64,000 nucleotides of DNA from Armatimonadota bacterium (GTDB taxonomy: Bacteria > Armatimonadota > Fimbriimonadia > Fimbriimonadales > Fimbriimonadaceae): NCBI GenBank assembly GCA_020161505.1, contig JAIUNY010000002.1:1-64000 (forward strand). The letters run 5' to 3'. The notes beneath the pieces are model-generated. The model was not told the DNA's origin and ran no database searches. It saw only the letters and a list, made by a program, of their open reading frames with translations. This document shows, in pieces, positions 25,422 through 32,938 of this stretch. Made by a program: the position numbers and the translations under genes. Within the stretch, counting starts at the first letter, position 1, and every line of letters starts with the position of its first letter.

Positions 25422-25925
25422 TTAGAACTTGTAGCCGACGTAAGCACCGAGGCCGGTCGCGCGTGCGCCTGCGGCCGAATCGGTGTAGGTGAAGGCCAGT
25501 TCGCCGAACAGGTGATCGCCGAGCTCCTTGCCTGCGCCTGCGCGAACCGCCCAGACCGTCTTCGTGCTCGTGAGGTCAACAATCGCGACGCCCACGCCGA
25601 AGAAGGTGTAGCTGCGATTCACATCGCCTTCGCCATAGAATCGTTGGTTAACCGTGATCGGGAAGGCATTGCCCTTCGCGCCCGAACCAGACTTGCCGAA
25701 CCAATCGAACGAGACCACCGTTTGGGCCCCTTCGAGGATGCGGAAGCTCGTGTGGAAGTCCATGCCCACACCGATGTAGCTCGGAGCGATGTCGCGCATG
25801 CGAGCATCCACCGGATAAACATAACCAAGTCGGAGGGAAACATCATTCGGAGTTTCCAGGAAATTCACCTGGGCCGAGCTGATAGCAGCCATTCCCAGAG
25901 CGGCAAAAAGGGTCATTCGCTTCAT
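25422..25925 (-). CDS. outer-membrane beta-barrel-like protein
   Basis: This 167-residue protein has a signal peptide (MKRMTLFAALGMAAISSAQ). It then has alternating amphipathic strands (VSLRLGYVYPVDARM; YIGVGMDFHTSF; VVSFDWFGKSG; RSYTFFGVGVAIVDL; FGELAFTYTDS). It ends GLGAYVGYKF, with the terminal Phe expected of proteins inserted by the BAM complex. This suggests a small barrel of about eight strands in the outer membrane. Function is unknown. It is monocistronic, with its own terminator. Confidence 0.75.
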   Translation of the reverse strand: MKRMTLFAALGMAAISSAQVNFLETPNDVSLRLGYVYPVDARMRDIAPSYIGVGMDFHTSFRILEGAQTVVSFDWFGKSGSGAKGNAFPITVNQRFYGEGDVNRSYTFFGVGVAIVDLTSTKTVWAVRAGAGKELGDHLFGELAFTYTDSAAGARATGLGAYVGYKF

Positions 25926-26063
25926 ATGTGCTCATCCATTGAGGAACCTTGAAACAAGGAACCTGTAAGGCGCCCATGTGCGTCTGGGCGTCTCCATTCT
26001 ACTGATCTAGACGGCTCACGTCAAATGCTCGGCGCAACTAGGCGGCGGTAAACTCAAAATTCC

Positions 26064-28139
26064 ATGGCCCATCTGCTGTTTGAACTCGGTTGCGAGGAGC
26101 TTCCCGCCTCGTTTGTCGCCAAGGCTCTGCGCGACCTCGAAGAGGCCATCACCCGAGGTTTGAACGGAGCACGCCTGGAGTTCGGTCAATCCGAAACCTA
26201 CGCCACCCCGCGAAGACTGATCGTCGCGGTGAACCAAATCCAAGACCGACAAGCCGACTCGATCAAGGAAAGCCGTGGGCCTTCTGCCAGCGCCGCGTTT
26301 GACTCGGACGGAAATCCGAGCAAGGCTCTCCAAGGATTCTGCCGGGGTCAAGGCATCGACCCCAGCCAAGTCGTCAACGATGGCGAATACGTTTGGGCCA
26401 AGATTCCCGTCCCGGGAAGAGCCGCCTCCGAAATCCTCGCCGAGATCCTGCCCGCCGCCGTCCGGGGCCTCACCTTCGAAAAGACCATGCGATGGGGCCA
26501 CTCCCGCATGAGATTCGCCCGACCCATCCGCTGGATGCTCGCCCTCCTCGATGGACAAGTCGTTCCGTTCGAGATCGAGGGCGTCAGCAGCAGCAACACC
26601 AGCCGTGGCCACCGATTTGCCGCACCAGAGCCGTTCGAGGTCAACTCGCTCGACGCTCTGCTTTCCGAACTGCGCTCTCGAAATGTCGAGCCCGATTCCG
26701 CCAATCGAGAATCCATGCTCCGCGAGCAAGCCGTCGCTCGCGCTTCGGGCACCCCCGACCTCCCCGAATCCCTGGTCGATGAAAACGTCTATCTCACCGA
26801 ATGGCCCCAAGCCCATGAAGGCTCGTTTGACGAGGCCTACCTGAACCTCCCCGACCCCGTGCTCGTCACCGCCATGGCGAAGCACCAGCGATTCTTCCCC
26901 GTCCGCAATTCCGATGGATCGCTCCAAAACAAGTTCATCGCCATCCGCAATCACGGCGAAGAATCGAACGTCAAGGCGGGCAACGAATGGGTGCTCAACG
27001 CCCGTTTCAACGACGCCACCTTCTTCTACCGCGAGGACCAAAACAAGTCGATGGATGAGTTCCTTGCCGCCACCGAGCGAATGCTTTTCCAAGAAAAGCT
27101 CGGCACAGTGCGCGATCGATCCCATCGCCTCAGCGCCCTTGCCCGGTTCGTCGTCGCCAGCGCGGGGTTAGGAACGACCGCCGAAGACCATGCCGCCAAA
27201 GCAGGTCTCTACGCCAAAGCCGACCTGAGCACAGGCCTCGTCAGCGAACTCAGTTCCCTCCAGGGCATCATCGGCGGCGAGTACGCCCGCCGCGAGGGAT
27301 TCGCCGAAGAAGTTTGCTGGGCCATCGCCTCGCAGTACGATCTGGGTAAACAAGCCGGGCGCGATGATCTGGCTTCCCGCATCGCCATCGCCCTCGTCGC
27401 CGCCGATCAGGTGGACAAGCTCGCCGGATTCCTCGGCCTCGGCCTGATCCCCAAGGGCAGCAGCGATCCGTTCGGTCTCCGCCGCGCCGCCACCCTCCTC
27501 GTCGAAGCCTCCAGGCTCTGGCCCGAGGGCCTCGGCGACCTGCAAGCCCCGCTCGCCCAAGCTTTTGATCTCTATCGCGCTGAAGGACAAACCCTCGACG
27601 AAGCAGGCGCAAAAACCGCGCTGGCCGATCTCCTCTGCGGGCGCTACGAGGCCCTCTTCCCCGCCGTCCGACACGATCTTATGGCAGGTGCGCTCGCGGG
27701 ACGAACCCTCGCCGAGGTCGCGCAGCCGAACCTGATCGTCTTCCGCACCGAAGCCCTTGCCCTTCTCGCCGACGACGTCGCAACTCTGCAAACCCTGAGC
27801 CGCCCCGTGAACATTCTCGCCAGCGCCGAGAAGAAGAGCGATTTCTCGCTCCCCGGTACCCTCGATGCCGCCGGTCTGAAATCGTGCGAAGGCGAGGCGC
27901 TCGCCGCAGCTCTGCCCGACGCAGCCAAGGCGATGCAATCCGCCGTTGCTCAGCACGACGCGCGATCCGCTGTCAATGCGCTCCAAGCCCTCGCCGCCCC
28001 GATCCATGCCTTCTTCGAGAACACCATGGTGATGGACGAGGATCTTGCGGTCCGAGGTCAACGCCTCCAGCTTCTGAGCGAAACCCGCCAGATCATCCGC
28101 ACCATCGGAGACATCAGCGCGATCGTGATTGAAGGCTAA
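26064..28139 (+). CDS. glyS: glycine--tRNA ligase beta subunit
   Basis: This is the large subunit of the heterotetrameric (alpha2beta2) bacterial glycyl-tRNA synthetase. It binds tRNA-Gly. At 691 residues it has the usual length, and the start is canonical (MAHLLFELGCEELPASFV). Other family segments are ATPRRLIVAV, MRWGHSRMRFARPIRWM, HQRFFPVRNSDGSLQNKFI and DPFGLRRAA. The C-terminal anticodon-binding-like helical domain is present. The alpha-subunit gene (glyQ) is not in the window. Two-subunit GlyRS is one of the traits that argue for a non-actinobacterial bacterium. Confidence 0.95.
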   Translation: MAHLLFELGCEELPASFVAKALRDLEEAITRGLNGARLEFGQSETYATPRRLIVAVNQIQDRQADSIKESRGPSASAAFDSDGNPSKALQGFCRGQGIDPSQVVNDGEYVWAKIPVPGRAASEILAEILPAAVRGLTFEKTMRWGHSRMRFARPIRWMLALLDGQVVPFEIEGVSSSNTSRGHRFAAPEPFEVNSLDALLSELRSRNVEPDSANRESMLREQAVARASGTPDLPESLVDENVYLTEWPQAHEGSFDEAYLNLPDPVLVTAMAKHQRFFPVRNSDGSLQNKFIAIRNHGEESNVKAGNEWVLNARFNDATFFYREDQNKSMDEFLAATERMLFQEKLGTVRDRSHRLSALARFVVASAGLGTTAEDHAAKAGLYAKADLSTGLVSELSSLQGIIGGEYARREGFAEEVCWAIASQYDLGKQAGRDDLASRIAIALVAADQVDKLAGFLGLGLIPKGSSDPFGLRRAATLLVEASRLWPEGLGDLQAPLAQAFDLYRAEGQTLDEAGAKTALADLLCGRYEALFPAVRHDLMAGALAGRTLAEVAQPNLIVFRTEALALLADDVATLQTLSRPVNILASAEKKSDFSLPGTLDAAGLKSCEGEALAAALPDAAKAMQSAVAQHDARSAVNALQALAAPIHAFFENTMVMDEDLAVRGQRLQLLSETRQIIRTIGDISAIVIEG

Positions 28140-28185
28140 GGGTGCTCTGACGTACCAGGAAAATCCCTAAGAAAAAGAAACTGGT

Positions 28186-28425
28186 GGGTGCCCCGATCCC
28201 TTCAGGGTCGGGAGACCAGTCCCCGCACAGCGGACGACTTTCAATCGACGCCCGCCACCAAGTCTCCCGATTTGGGGGAGGGTGCCTAACGGGCGGAAGA
28301 GCGAAATCCGGATCCTCGAAGAGGATTCGGGGGGCTGGAGACCTAGGTGCCCGCTACCGAGATGTTCCCGCCCATCGCCTCAGTCGAGAATCCCGTGTCC
28401 CGACCCTAAAGGGATCGGGGCACCC
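28186..28425. repeat. MITE-like element with 27-base terminal inverted repeats
   Basis: The left end (28186-28212, starting GGGTGCCCCGATCCC) and the reverse complement of the right end (28399-28425) agree at 26 of 27 positions. They enclose about 186 bases with further internal palindromes and no credible gene. The element fills most of the gap between glyS and the convergent DUF5107-like gene. I see no clear target-site duplication. A diverged end is found at 18545-18570. Whether it is transposon-derived or a structured RNA or terminator unit is open. Confidence 0.65.
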
Positions 28426-28449
28426 AAGTGCCTCACAACCGCCCGAATC

Positions 28450-30258
28450 CTACCGACCTGCCGACACCTGGACAACCCTTGCCAGCTGCGCCAACCACGC
28501 ATCATCCGGGAACACTCCCAGCAAGTGCTGAATCGCCGCAATCTCCGCCTTCCGCCACGGGAACGGCGGCTGGATCGGCGCCTTCGCGGCAAGCACCAAG
28601 TGCTCCCGCGCCGTGGCGTCCATCCGGGTCGAGCGAATCAACTGATCCGCCAGCAGAAGCCGGAGCATCGGAAACTCGCCATGCCGGAAGACCTCGTCGG
28701 CGAACCGCGCCAGGGCTTCCGTCATCCCGCACAGAATCAACAAACAGGCTACATCCTGAACCGCATCCGGGCTCGCCGCGACCGGCTTCATCAAGGGATG
28801 AGGCTCCTTGTGCGGAGATTCCGGCTGACTCAGGAAGCTTTCCGCACGCAAAATCGGCTCCATCGGAGCGAGAAAGTGGGCGTTCATCAAGTCCCCTCGC
28901 TCTTCGCCTTGCTCGTAGAGCGCTCCCTCCCGACGAACCGCCGCTTTCATCCACCACAGCAGATGATCCTCGGCCAGGAACCCCAGTGCCTTGTCCAGCG
29001 AGGCGTCGGCATCCGCCCAGCGACGAGCCCGCATCGCCACAAGCGCATCGCCCAAATGCGCCAGCCCCTCGGCGCCTGTCACCCGAGTGAAGGGATGAAA
29101 AGCGATCTCCTCACCCACCTGAACCAATTCCAGGCTCGGCCCGATGAGACGATCAATTTGCCGCGAGAGAGTGGCCGCGGACTCGACGGGATCTTCGCCC
29201 GGAGTCGCTCGGTAAGTTCCCGGAGCCAAAACATCGCCCGGATTCAGCCGCAAAGTCTCCGAGTGATCTGCCGCGCGCAAGACCACCCCCACGGCCGGAG
29301 AGGGCAAGCCCGTCAAATCGGCATCCGAGACGATCTCTGAGTTCAGCTCGGTGGCTGCCTCAAAGGTCTGTCCCAATTCGGTCTCCAAGAAGGTCACTCC
29401 GCGCCAGTAAGTCGTGGAAATCTGCGTCTTCAGATGGCCCTTGTCCAGGTGGATCGCCGCTTCTCGGCTGGCCGCTCTGAGGCCACCGAGCCCACTATGA
29501 GGGACAAGGCGCACCTTGACCTCATCGGTGCGACGGGCCCCGAGCAAGGCCGCGCCCTGGCGGGCCAGAAGCCGCACACCTGCCTCGTTCGTATCCGCGA
29601 CTTCGATCTCGCCAGGATTCCAGATCGCCGTGAATCCTCCATCTCGGTCGGAGTCGTACGCCGAAATCTGCCCTGGACGCTTGCTCAAAACGACCGAATC
29701 GAATCCAGCCACCAGAAAACCCGCCTGCCCAGGCTGGCTCTGGAGAGAACGGTTGTGAAGGCGCAGATCGAGCACGATCTCCGCTCGATCTGGGTGAAGC
29801 GTCACTCCGAAGTGCGTGTCGAGTTCGCGCCCAAGCTCGAACATCATCACGCCGCCCGGTTGGTCATCGTCGCTCGGCTCATGAACGCGCAGATCGACCG
29901 GTCCGAGGGCATTGGTCCGCTCCGAACCCGCCATAAACTGGATCCCGTGATGCCACTCCACGCCGCGAAGCCCGCTTTCGGCCACGAGCATCGACTCCAG
30001 CCGAGGCAAAATCTCGAATCGGGTTCGCTTGTCCGTGACCTGGATCAACCGCCCACCGAGACTCGGCGCGACCACCACCTTCAGGAAAGAATTCTCGAGA
30101 ATCGCGACCGGAATGGAACTCGTCTGGGTGGCCCCCGTGTTACGAAGAAGCAGAGCCGGATAGGCAGCAAACGTCTCTGGCCGCTCCGGGTTCAGGGCAA
30201 TCGTCTCCAAAACCGGAACGATGAGATCAAGAGTATCTTCGTAAACGTGGACGGGCAT
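28450..30258 (-). CDS. DUF5107-like protein (mutarotase-like fold, helical C-terminus)
   Basis: This 602-residue protein has a beta-rich N-terminal two thirds with sequence typical of DUF5107 or galactose-mutarotase-like domains (LKVVVAPSLGGRLIQVTDKRT; RGVEWHHGIQFM). About 250 helical residues follow (LGDALVAMRARRWADADASLDKAL), which may form TPR-like repeats. No signal peptide is seen. Proteins of this kind occur in sugar-metabolism loci and are often longer (about 1000 residues), so the helical part is short here. The catalytic status is unknown. Confidence 0.7.
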   Translation of the reverse strand: MPVHVYEDTLDLIVPVLETIALNPERPETFAAYPALLLRNTGATQTSSIPVAILENSFLKVVVAPSLGGRLIQVTDKRTRFEILPRLESMLVAESGLRGVEWHHGIQFMAGSERTNALGPVDLRVHEPSDDDQPGGVMMFELGRELDTHFGVTLHPDRAEIVLDLRLHNRSLQSQPGQAGFLVAGFDSVVLSKRPGQISAYDSDRDGGFTAIWNPGEIEVADTNEAGVRLLARQGAALLGARRTDEVKVRLVPHSGLGGLRAASREAAIHLDKGHLKTQISTTYWRGVTFLETELGQTFEAATELNSEIVSDADLTGLPSPAVGVVLRAADHSETLRLNPGDVLAPGTYRATPGEDPVESAATLSRQIDRLIGPSLELVQVGEEIAFHPFTRVTGAEGLAHLGDALVAMRARRWADADASLDKALGFLAEDHLLWWMKAAVRREGALYEQGEERGDLMNAHFLAPMEPILRAESFLSQPESPHKEPHPLMKPVAASPDAVQDVACLLILCGMTEALARFADEVFRHGEFPMLRLLLADQLIRSTRMDATAREHLVLAAKAPIQPPFPWRKAEIAAIQHLLGVFPDDAWLAQLARVVQVSAGR

Positions 30259-30401
30259 ACCTTCAGTTTTTGCGGGGGTCTGTCACAATAGGAGAGATTC
30301 TGTGATGTTCTACCCGGTTCGGCGCGTCTGATCCCTGGGGGAACAAGACCTCGGTCACCCACCATGGGCCGCCGGGGATAAGCTACGGATCGCAACGACT
30401 T

Positions 30402-30905
30402 ATGTCAGCAAAAAGCACCAAGAGCACCAAGTCAAAGAAGACAACCGCGCCGTCACCGGCTCGCGGATTCGGGTTTGCCCTGTTCAAGTGGTTCCTGGTT
30501 CCCGTGGGAGTTGCTGCGGCAGGTTTCTATTTCATAGGCCCGCAAATCGGGTCCGTTCCAGCCCTGGAAGCGACGGCAAAAGACGTGACCAGCGCCGTAC
30601 AAGGCGCGGCGGCGAAGGCCCCGGTCGCCTCGGCCGCTCGGGTCGCACCCAGTTCTGCTGAAGAGGAGCCCAGGGTCAAGCTGAACGTGAAAGTCGAAGA
30701 AGACGACGGCAAGGAGCGCAAAAAGAAGGAGCAGCGGGAAGAGACCGCTTACTTCACTCCCGATGCTTCGCAGACGCTGGAACGCCCGAGCAACCAGCGT
30801 CGGACCTCCAGCGAGGAAGACACCGCTCCGCCCAGCGGCGAAGACACCACCCTGGGTGATGATCCCGCAGGCACCCCTCCCCCTTCAAACACCGGTGGCT
30901 GGTAA
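30402..30905 (+). CDS. membrane-anchored low-complexity protein
   Basis: This 167-residue protein starts with a Ser/Thr/Lys-rich segment (MSAKSTKSTKSKKTT). A single membrane helix follows (residues 24-46, FALFKWFLVPVGVAAAGFYFIG). The rest is a disordered Ala, then Lys/Glu, then Pro/Ser/Asp-rich tail ending NTGGW. No domain is recognised. It is probably an inner-membrane protein with its tail outside. The stop lies 8 bases from the end of the convergent HD gene. Confidence 0.6.
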   Translation: MSAKSTKSTKSKKTTAPSPARGFGFALFKWFLVPVGVAAAGFYFIGPQIGSVPALEATAKDVTSAVQGAAAKAPVASAARVAPSSAEEEPRVKLNVKVEEDDGKERKKKEQREETAYFTPDASQTLERPSNQRRTSSEEDTAPPSGEDTTLGDDPAGTPPPSNTGGW

Positions 30906-30913
30906 GGGTATCT

Positions 30914-31474
30914 CTACAGGGATCCACGCAGATCAAGCGCGTCCGCGTCTCGTTGCAGAGCCTGGATTACCAGGTCGATCAATTCTTTGAGCTCAAGATC
31001 CAAGAGTTCTGCGCCCCGCCTCACATCGTCACGGTTGACCCCAGCGGCAAAGTTCGCCGTCTTGAACTTCTTCATTACGCTGCTTGACTCCAAATCCAGC
31101 ACTGATTTGGAGGGGCGCACGTAAACGCACGCCGTGATCAGACCGCTGAGTTCGTCCACGGCGAACAGAGCCCGGGCCAGCGGGCGATCCGGCTCGACGC
31201 CGGTTTTTCCGGGATAGTGCGCCGCGATAGCATCAAGGATCTCTTCATCTACCCCCTTTTCTCGGAGTAAGTCGAGTCCCCACAACGGGTGCTCATCGGG
31301 GTGCTGCTCGTAGTCAAAGTCGTGCAGCAGACCAGCCATTCCCCATTTCTCTGCATCGTAGCCACCGCGCTCGGCAAAGAACCTCATCGCCGATTCCACA
31401 CTCAGCATGTGCTTGCGCAGCGATTCGCTCGGGGTGTGTTCGTGCATCAACGCCAGGGCTTCGTCTCGGGTCAT
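30914..31474 (-). CDS. HD-domain phosphohydrolase
   Basis: This 186-residue protein has an HD-superfamily metal site. The ligands can be placed as H22 (LRKHMLS), the HD pair in GLLHDFDYEQHPDEHP, a following H in AIAAHYPG, and D in ALFAVDELSGL. The family hydrolyses phosphate esters of nucleotides or similar substrates. This subtype (predicted hydrolase, HDIG type) has no assigned substrate. It is divergent from the DapA-like gene with 53 bases between. Confidence 0.83.
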   Translation of the reverse strand: MTRDEALALMHEHTPSESLRKHMLSVESAMRFFAERGGYDAEKWGMAGLLHDFDYEQHPDEHPLWGLDLLREKGVDEEILDAIAAHYPGKTGVEPDRPLARALFAVDELSGLITACVYVRPSKSVLDLESSSVMKKFKTANFAAGVNRDDVRRGAELLDLELKELIDLVIQALQRDADALDLRGSL

Positions 31475-31527
31475 CGTGATGCCAGGTTACCGGGCTTTTG
31501 ATCGTCCCCGCCGCGTAGAATGTGCCG

Positions 31528-32376
31528 ATGACCCCGATTCTCTGGCCCGCCAGCGTGACTCCCTTCGATGCCCATGGACAGGTGGATCGAGGCGATCTCG
31601 CGAAGCTGATCGCTTGGTTTCGGAATGCGGGCTGCAATGGGGTTGTCCTCGCCGGAACCAACGGCGAAGGCCCGAGTCTGAGTGCCGTCGAGAAACGTGA
31701 TCTGGTGCGCACGGGCGTTGAACTCACAGATGGCTTGCCGATCACGCTGGGAATCGCCACGCCGAGCCTGCATGAAGCCAAGTGGCTCGCCTCCCAGGCC
31801 GGGAAGGCAGGGGCTCAGCATGTGCTCGTGATGGCCCCCGGCTACTTTCAGAACTGCGCCGAATCGGCGATTTTGGACTGGTTCCGGGCAGTGGCCGATG
31901 CCGCCACGTGCTCCGTGATCGCCTACAACTTCCCCAAGTACACCGGATTCACGATGACTCCGGAGTTTGTCGGGCGGCTGGCGGAGCATGGCAATGTGGT
32001 CGGATTCAAAGATAGCTCTGGGGAGGTCGCCAACCTGGCGACGTACCGCTCGGCGGCTCCTGAGGCAACGCTCCTGGTTGGGGACGAGACGATTCTGCCC
32101 GAGGCGATGACGGCGGGTTGGAATGGAAGCATCTCCGGAGCATCAAACGTGGTCGGGAATTGGCTCTCACAATGGCTCGAAAATCCGAGCGAAGAGCGGT
32201 GGAAACTGCTCGAAAGTGCCCTCAGAATCATCCGAAAAGGGCCTCAACCGGCTCTCAACAAGGCCGTTTTGGCCGAGCTGGGTGTCATTTCTCGGCCCGA
32301 TGTGCGGCTTCCTTTGACCTCGGTTGACCCCGCGGAATGCTTGCAAGTCCTGCGGGACCGGCTTGGAATTCGGTGA
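31528..32376 (+). CDS. dihydrodipicolinate synthase / N-acetylneuraminate lyase family aldolase
   Basis: This 282-residue class I aldolase is of the DapA/NanA superfamily. It has LAGTNGEGPSLS near residue 40 (usual GTTGE), the Tyr in AYNFPKYTG, and the Schiff-base Lys in VGFKDSSG. Residues after it (LLVGDETILPEAMTAGWNGSISG) match the barrel's C-terminal Gly-rich strand. Substrate assignment between dihydrodipicolinate synthesis, sialic acid cleavage and keto-sugar-acid lyases is not possible from sequence. The presence of a NanE-kinase fusion at 50798 makes a lyase role worth testing. An earlier GTG at 31522 adds two residues. Confidence 0.85.
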   Translation: MTPILWPASVTPFDAHGQVDRGDLAKLIAWFRNAGCNGVVLAGTNGEGPSLSAVEKRDLVRTGVELTDGLPITLGIATPSLHEAKWLASQAGKAGAQHVLVMAPGYFQNCAESAILDWFRAVADAATCSVIAYNFPKYTGFTMTPEFVGRLAEHGNVVGFKDSSGEVANLATYRSAAPEATLLVGDETILPEAMTAGWNGSISGASNVVGNWLSQWLENPSEERWKLLESALRIIRKGPQPALNKAVLAELGVISRPDVRLPLTSVDPAECLQVLRDRLGIR

Positions 32377-32390
32377 TTTTGGAGTATATA
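32363..32390 (+). promoter_or_regulatory. sigma-70-type promoter of the copper operon
   Basis: TTGGAA (32363-32368) and TATATA (32385-32390) are separated by 16 bases. The predicted transcription start is only a few bases before the csoR ATG at 32402, so the message would be nearly leaderless. The operator palindrome overlaps the -10 box. Confidence 0.6.
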
Positions 32391-32403
32391 CCCCTGTGGG
32401 TAT
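32388..32403. promoter_or_regulatory. CsoR-type operator overlapping the csoR promoter and start
   Basis: ATACCC-CTGT-GGGTAT is a perfect inverted repeat. GC-rich palindromes flanked by A/T of this form are bound by CsoR and RcnR-type repressors. It covers the end of the -10 box through the start codon. Confidence 0.65.
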
Positions 32404-32701
32404 GACGACAACAACCACCGCACTTGACCGCAGGCTCGCCCGGATCGAAGGCCAGGTGGCGGGACTGCGCCGCATGCTTGCCGAAGACCAGTACTGCCTT
32501 GAAATCCTTACGCAGCTCAGTGCCACGAAGTCGGCTTTGGAACAAGTGGGAGTTGAAATTGTCACCCGACACGTTGATCGGTGCATCGTTGGGTCGGGCT
32601 GTTGCGATAAAAGCGAGTCTCCCCATCCTCACGCCCAAGCCATGAGCCACGACGAATTGATGGACGAGCTGCGCACCGCCCTCGCCCGAGTCCTCCGATA
32701 A
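32402..32701 (+). CDS. csoR: CsoR-type copper-sensing repressor
   Basis: This 99-residue all-helical repressor of the CsoR/RcnR family starts RRLARIEGQVAGLRRML. Cu(I)-binding residues of the CsoR type are present: C32 (YCLEIL), H57 and C61 (TRHVDRC), the C-H-C pattern. Without copper it should hold the operon off. Copper binding releases DNA. The frame is open upstream to 32324, but the ATG at 32402 fits the family and the promoter. It is followed by copZ and copA and flanked by two palindromes. Confidence 0.9.
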   Translation: MTTTTTALDRRLARIEGQVAGLRRMLAEDQYCLEILTQLSATKSALEQVGVEIVTRHVDRCIVGSGCCDKSESPHPHAQAMSHDELMDELRTALARVLR

Positions 32702-32703
32702 AC

Positions 32704-32716
32704 ACCCCCAGGGGGT
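32704..32716. promoter_or_regulatory. second palindrome of the CsoR-operator type upstream of copZ
   Basis: ACCCCC-A-GGGGGT, followed by AT, lies between the csoR stop and the copZ start. The arms resemble those of the operator at 32388-32403 but with a one-base spacer. It may be an internal operator. Confidence 0.5.
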
Positions 32717-32725
32717 ATCAACACC

Positions 32726-32935
32726 ATGACCACCACTCTCACCATCGAAGGAATGTCTTGCCAAAACTGCGTCCGCCACGCCCGCGAAGCTCTGTTGGGA
32801 GTTGAAGGCGTGATGGAGGCCAGCGTGACCCTGGAACCAGGGATTGCAGAAGTCACCCACGAAGAGACGGTTGCCCTTGAGTCGCTGATCGCGGCGATCG
32901 AAGATGAAGGCTACACCGCTCAGCCCCTCGGGTAA
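32726..32935 (+). CDS. copZ: copper chaperone (HMA domain)
   Basis: This 69-residue single heavy-metal-associated domain carries the Cu(I)-binding GMSCQNC loop (Cys 12 and 15) and the beta-alpha-beta-beta-alpha-beta length of CopZ/Atx1. It should deliver Cu(I) to the ATPase encoded 3 bases downstream and may also hand copper to CsoR. Confidence 0.92.
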   Translation: MTTTLTIEGMSCQNCVRHAREALLGVEGVMEASVTLEPGIAEVTHEETVALESLIAAIEDEGYTAQPLG

Positions 32936-32938
32936 CCC

